Shown here one piece after another: positions 30,463 through 31,441 of a stretch of 31,441 bases of DNA. The translations under genes and the position numbers were made by a program. The notes under the pieces were generated by a model. The model searched no databases and was not told where the DNA came from. It saw only the letters and a list, made by a program, of their open reading frames with translations. The stretch's first letter is position 1; every line of letters starts with the position of its first letter. The DNA lies in the NCBI GenBank assembly GCA_003543115.1, contig DPJH01000053.1, positions 1-31,441 on the forward strand. Direction: 5' to 3'. The stretch is from Candidatus Moraniibacteriota bacterium. GTDB taxonomy: Bacteria; Patescibacteriota; Minisyncoccia; Moranbacterales; UBA2206.

Positions 30463-30826
30463 AAGTTTGCATTCGCGCTCTTGATTATTTTTTCAAATAA
30501 TCCGCACGATAAATTAATAATTAAAATTCATAGATTAATACACATTCCAATAAAAATGCTTTCACTTTCATCGCCTATTGTTCGATAAAAAGCTAGGATC
30601 TTTTTTCAAAATAAAAAGACAAAGAAAACCTTTACTTATTTTTTCCTAGTGTTATAATAATCCTGGCTTTGTGAACACGGATTGGTCACATCGCAATTGT
30701 GCAAAAATTTACATATTTAAACATTATCCGCATGATGTAAAAAGGAGGCAGTCGCATCAGCGCACAAAACCCGACAATTAGTTGTTTAAAAATTGAACAA
30801 AAAAAATTTAACAAAAGGTACTTAAA
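30463..30826. other. 364-base intergenic region: NYN gene promoter and long leader
   Basis: No protein gene is supported. From the left: an inverted repeat GATTATT/AATAATC (30483-30502) upstream of the DUF1059 gene; the NYN promoter at 30631-30658; and a leader of about 160 bases. The leader has an unused AAGGAGG at about 30742-30748, inside a possible imperfect stem between CGCATGATG (30731-30739) and CATCAGCG (30756-30763). Confidence 0.4.
30631..30658 (+). promoter_or_regulatory. Promoter of the NYN-domain gene
   Basis: TTTACT (30631-30636), a 16-base spacer and a perfect TATAAT (30653-30658). The transcription start, about 30665, would give an unusually long leader of about 160 bases for this window. 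Confidence 0.6.
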
Positions 30827-31357
30827 ATGACAACTAGAGCCATTCTGCTGGTTGATTTTGCTAATTTTGATTGCGCCATTCGGAAAATCAAAGAAAAATT
30901 CGGTTTTTCCAAAGAATTCATAGTAAATTACAAAAAACTTATTCGTCGATTTATCAAGGGACATGAGGTTATTGAAAGTAATATTTACATTGGACTCAAA
31001 AAAAATTCAAACAATCATCATGGATTTTTTGATTACTTCAAGAAAGATAAATATCAAATCATAACAAAGGAAGAGAAAGCTATCAAGCTTGACGATGGAA
31101 GCACGAAATATAAAGCCAATTTTGATGTTGAAATAGCATTTGATGCTTGCTGGCATTTAGCAAAAGGCACATGCGATGAAATCATTCTTGTCTCCGGAGA
31201 CTCCGACTTTTCATATTTAGTCAAAAAAATAAAAGCACTGGATCTGCCAATCAAAATTGTTTCATCTAATGCTACCGTTTCCTCTGAACTAAAAGATGGC
31301 GCATTTTTACTTGATGATATTGACATAAGCCAGTATCTTTTCAAAAGAAAAATTTGA
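30827..31357 (+). CDS. NYN-domain (LabA/DUF88-like, PIN-fold) putative nuclease
   Basis: A 176-residue protein of the NYN family. The acidic motifs expected of the PIN-like fold are present: LLVDFANF near the N-terminus (D10 region), NFDVEIAFDA in the middle and ILVSGDSDFSYLVKKIKAL at about 122-140. NYN proteins are predicted metal-dependent RNases involved in RNA processing or decay. The length equals a single domain with no added RNA-binding module. A weak AAGG lies 9 bases before the ATG. A promoter at 30631-30658 and a long leader precede it. The 84 bases after its stop to the window end hold no gene that I can see. Confidence 0.9.
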   Translation: MTTRAILLVDFANFDCAIRKIKEKFGFSKEFIVNYKKLIRRFIKGHEVIESNIYIGLKKNSNNHHGFFDYFKKDKYQIITKEEKAIKLDDGSTKYKANFDVEIAFDACWHLAKGTCDEIILVSGDSDFSYLVKKIKALDLPIKIVSSNATVSSELKDGAFLLDDIDISQYLFKRKI

Positions 31358-31441
31358 AATAGCTTTCAAAAAACATTTATAAATTTTCTATCACTGAAAA
31401 TTAAGACTATTCAACGTAATATAGAACAGGCCTCATCGACA

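Noticed and set aside
1..31441. CRISPR arrays, insertion sequences or prophage genes
   Set aside because: No regularly spaced direct repeats, transposase or integrase motifs, terminal inverted repeats or phage structural genes were found in any region read.

Overview
The window looks like chromosomal DNA from a small-genome, AT-rich bacterium, most plausibly a member of the Candidate Phyla Radiation (Patescibacteria; Moranbacteria- or Parcubacteria-like). This rests on low GC (about 35-40% by eye), tight packing, a TrmB-family regulator, scattered incomplete pathways, and many small VOC, cupin, AHSA1, GlsB and DUF proteins. The standard genetic code fits every gene. No rRNA, tRNA, CRISPR array, transposase or phage module was seen. 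The taxonomy is inference from gene content.

Region 1-11105 is read entirely on the minus strand. From the left it holds a CxxCxxCC metal-binding protein; a TrmB regulator with two unknown proteins in one operon; an MFS transporter with a His-rich N-terminus; an 807-residue fusion of a PfkB/adenosine-type kinase to full-length S-adenosylhomocysteine hydrolase; a PIF1-like helicase; a purE-purC pair in which purC is clearly GC-richer than its surroundings; and a malate:quinone oxidoreductase-like flavoprotein with a VOC protein.

Region 11302-21556 is mixed in orientation and signalling-heavy. It has a ferritin-like protein; a 926-residue PAS/GAF protein with no output domain that overlaps a (p)ppGpp-synthetase-type gene; a second, divergently transcribed RelA/SpoT homologue whose HD hydrolase motif is degenerate; an AHSA1 protein; a diguanylate cyclase with an intact I-site; two cupins; a GlsB/YeaQ membrane protein; a 3-methyladenine DNA glycosylase; an unknown protein and a DUF1428 protein.

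Region 21756-31441 is mostly plus strand. DUF2249 and a D-lactate dehydrogenase-like enzyme are followed by a copper operon with a strong promoter and a CsoR-like dyad. The operon encodes a secreted Cys-pair protein, an HMA-SafE-cupredoxin-cupredoxin fusion, a CopZ-like chaperone and a CopA-type Cu+-ATPase. Small Cys/His-rich and Met-rich (DUF1059) proteins, a possible eRF1/host-attachment-like protein and a NYN nuclease-like protein follow.

Two themes stand out. One is nucleotide and methyl-cycle economy: SAH hydrolysis coupled to adenosine phosphorylation, with purE and purC nearby. The other is second-messenger control: two RelA/SpoT homologues and a diguanylate cyclase within 4.2 kb, next to an output-less sensor. 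Genes that begin transcripts mostly lack Shine-Dalgarno sites and have promoters very close to the start codon, while several internal operon genes have good Shine-Dalgarno sites.
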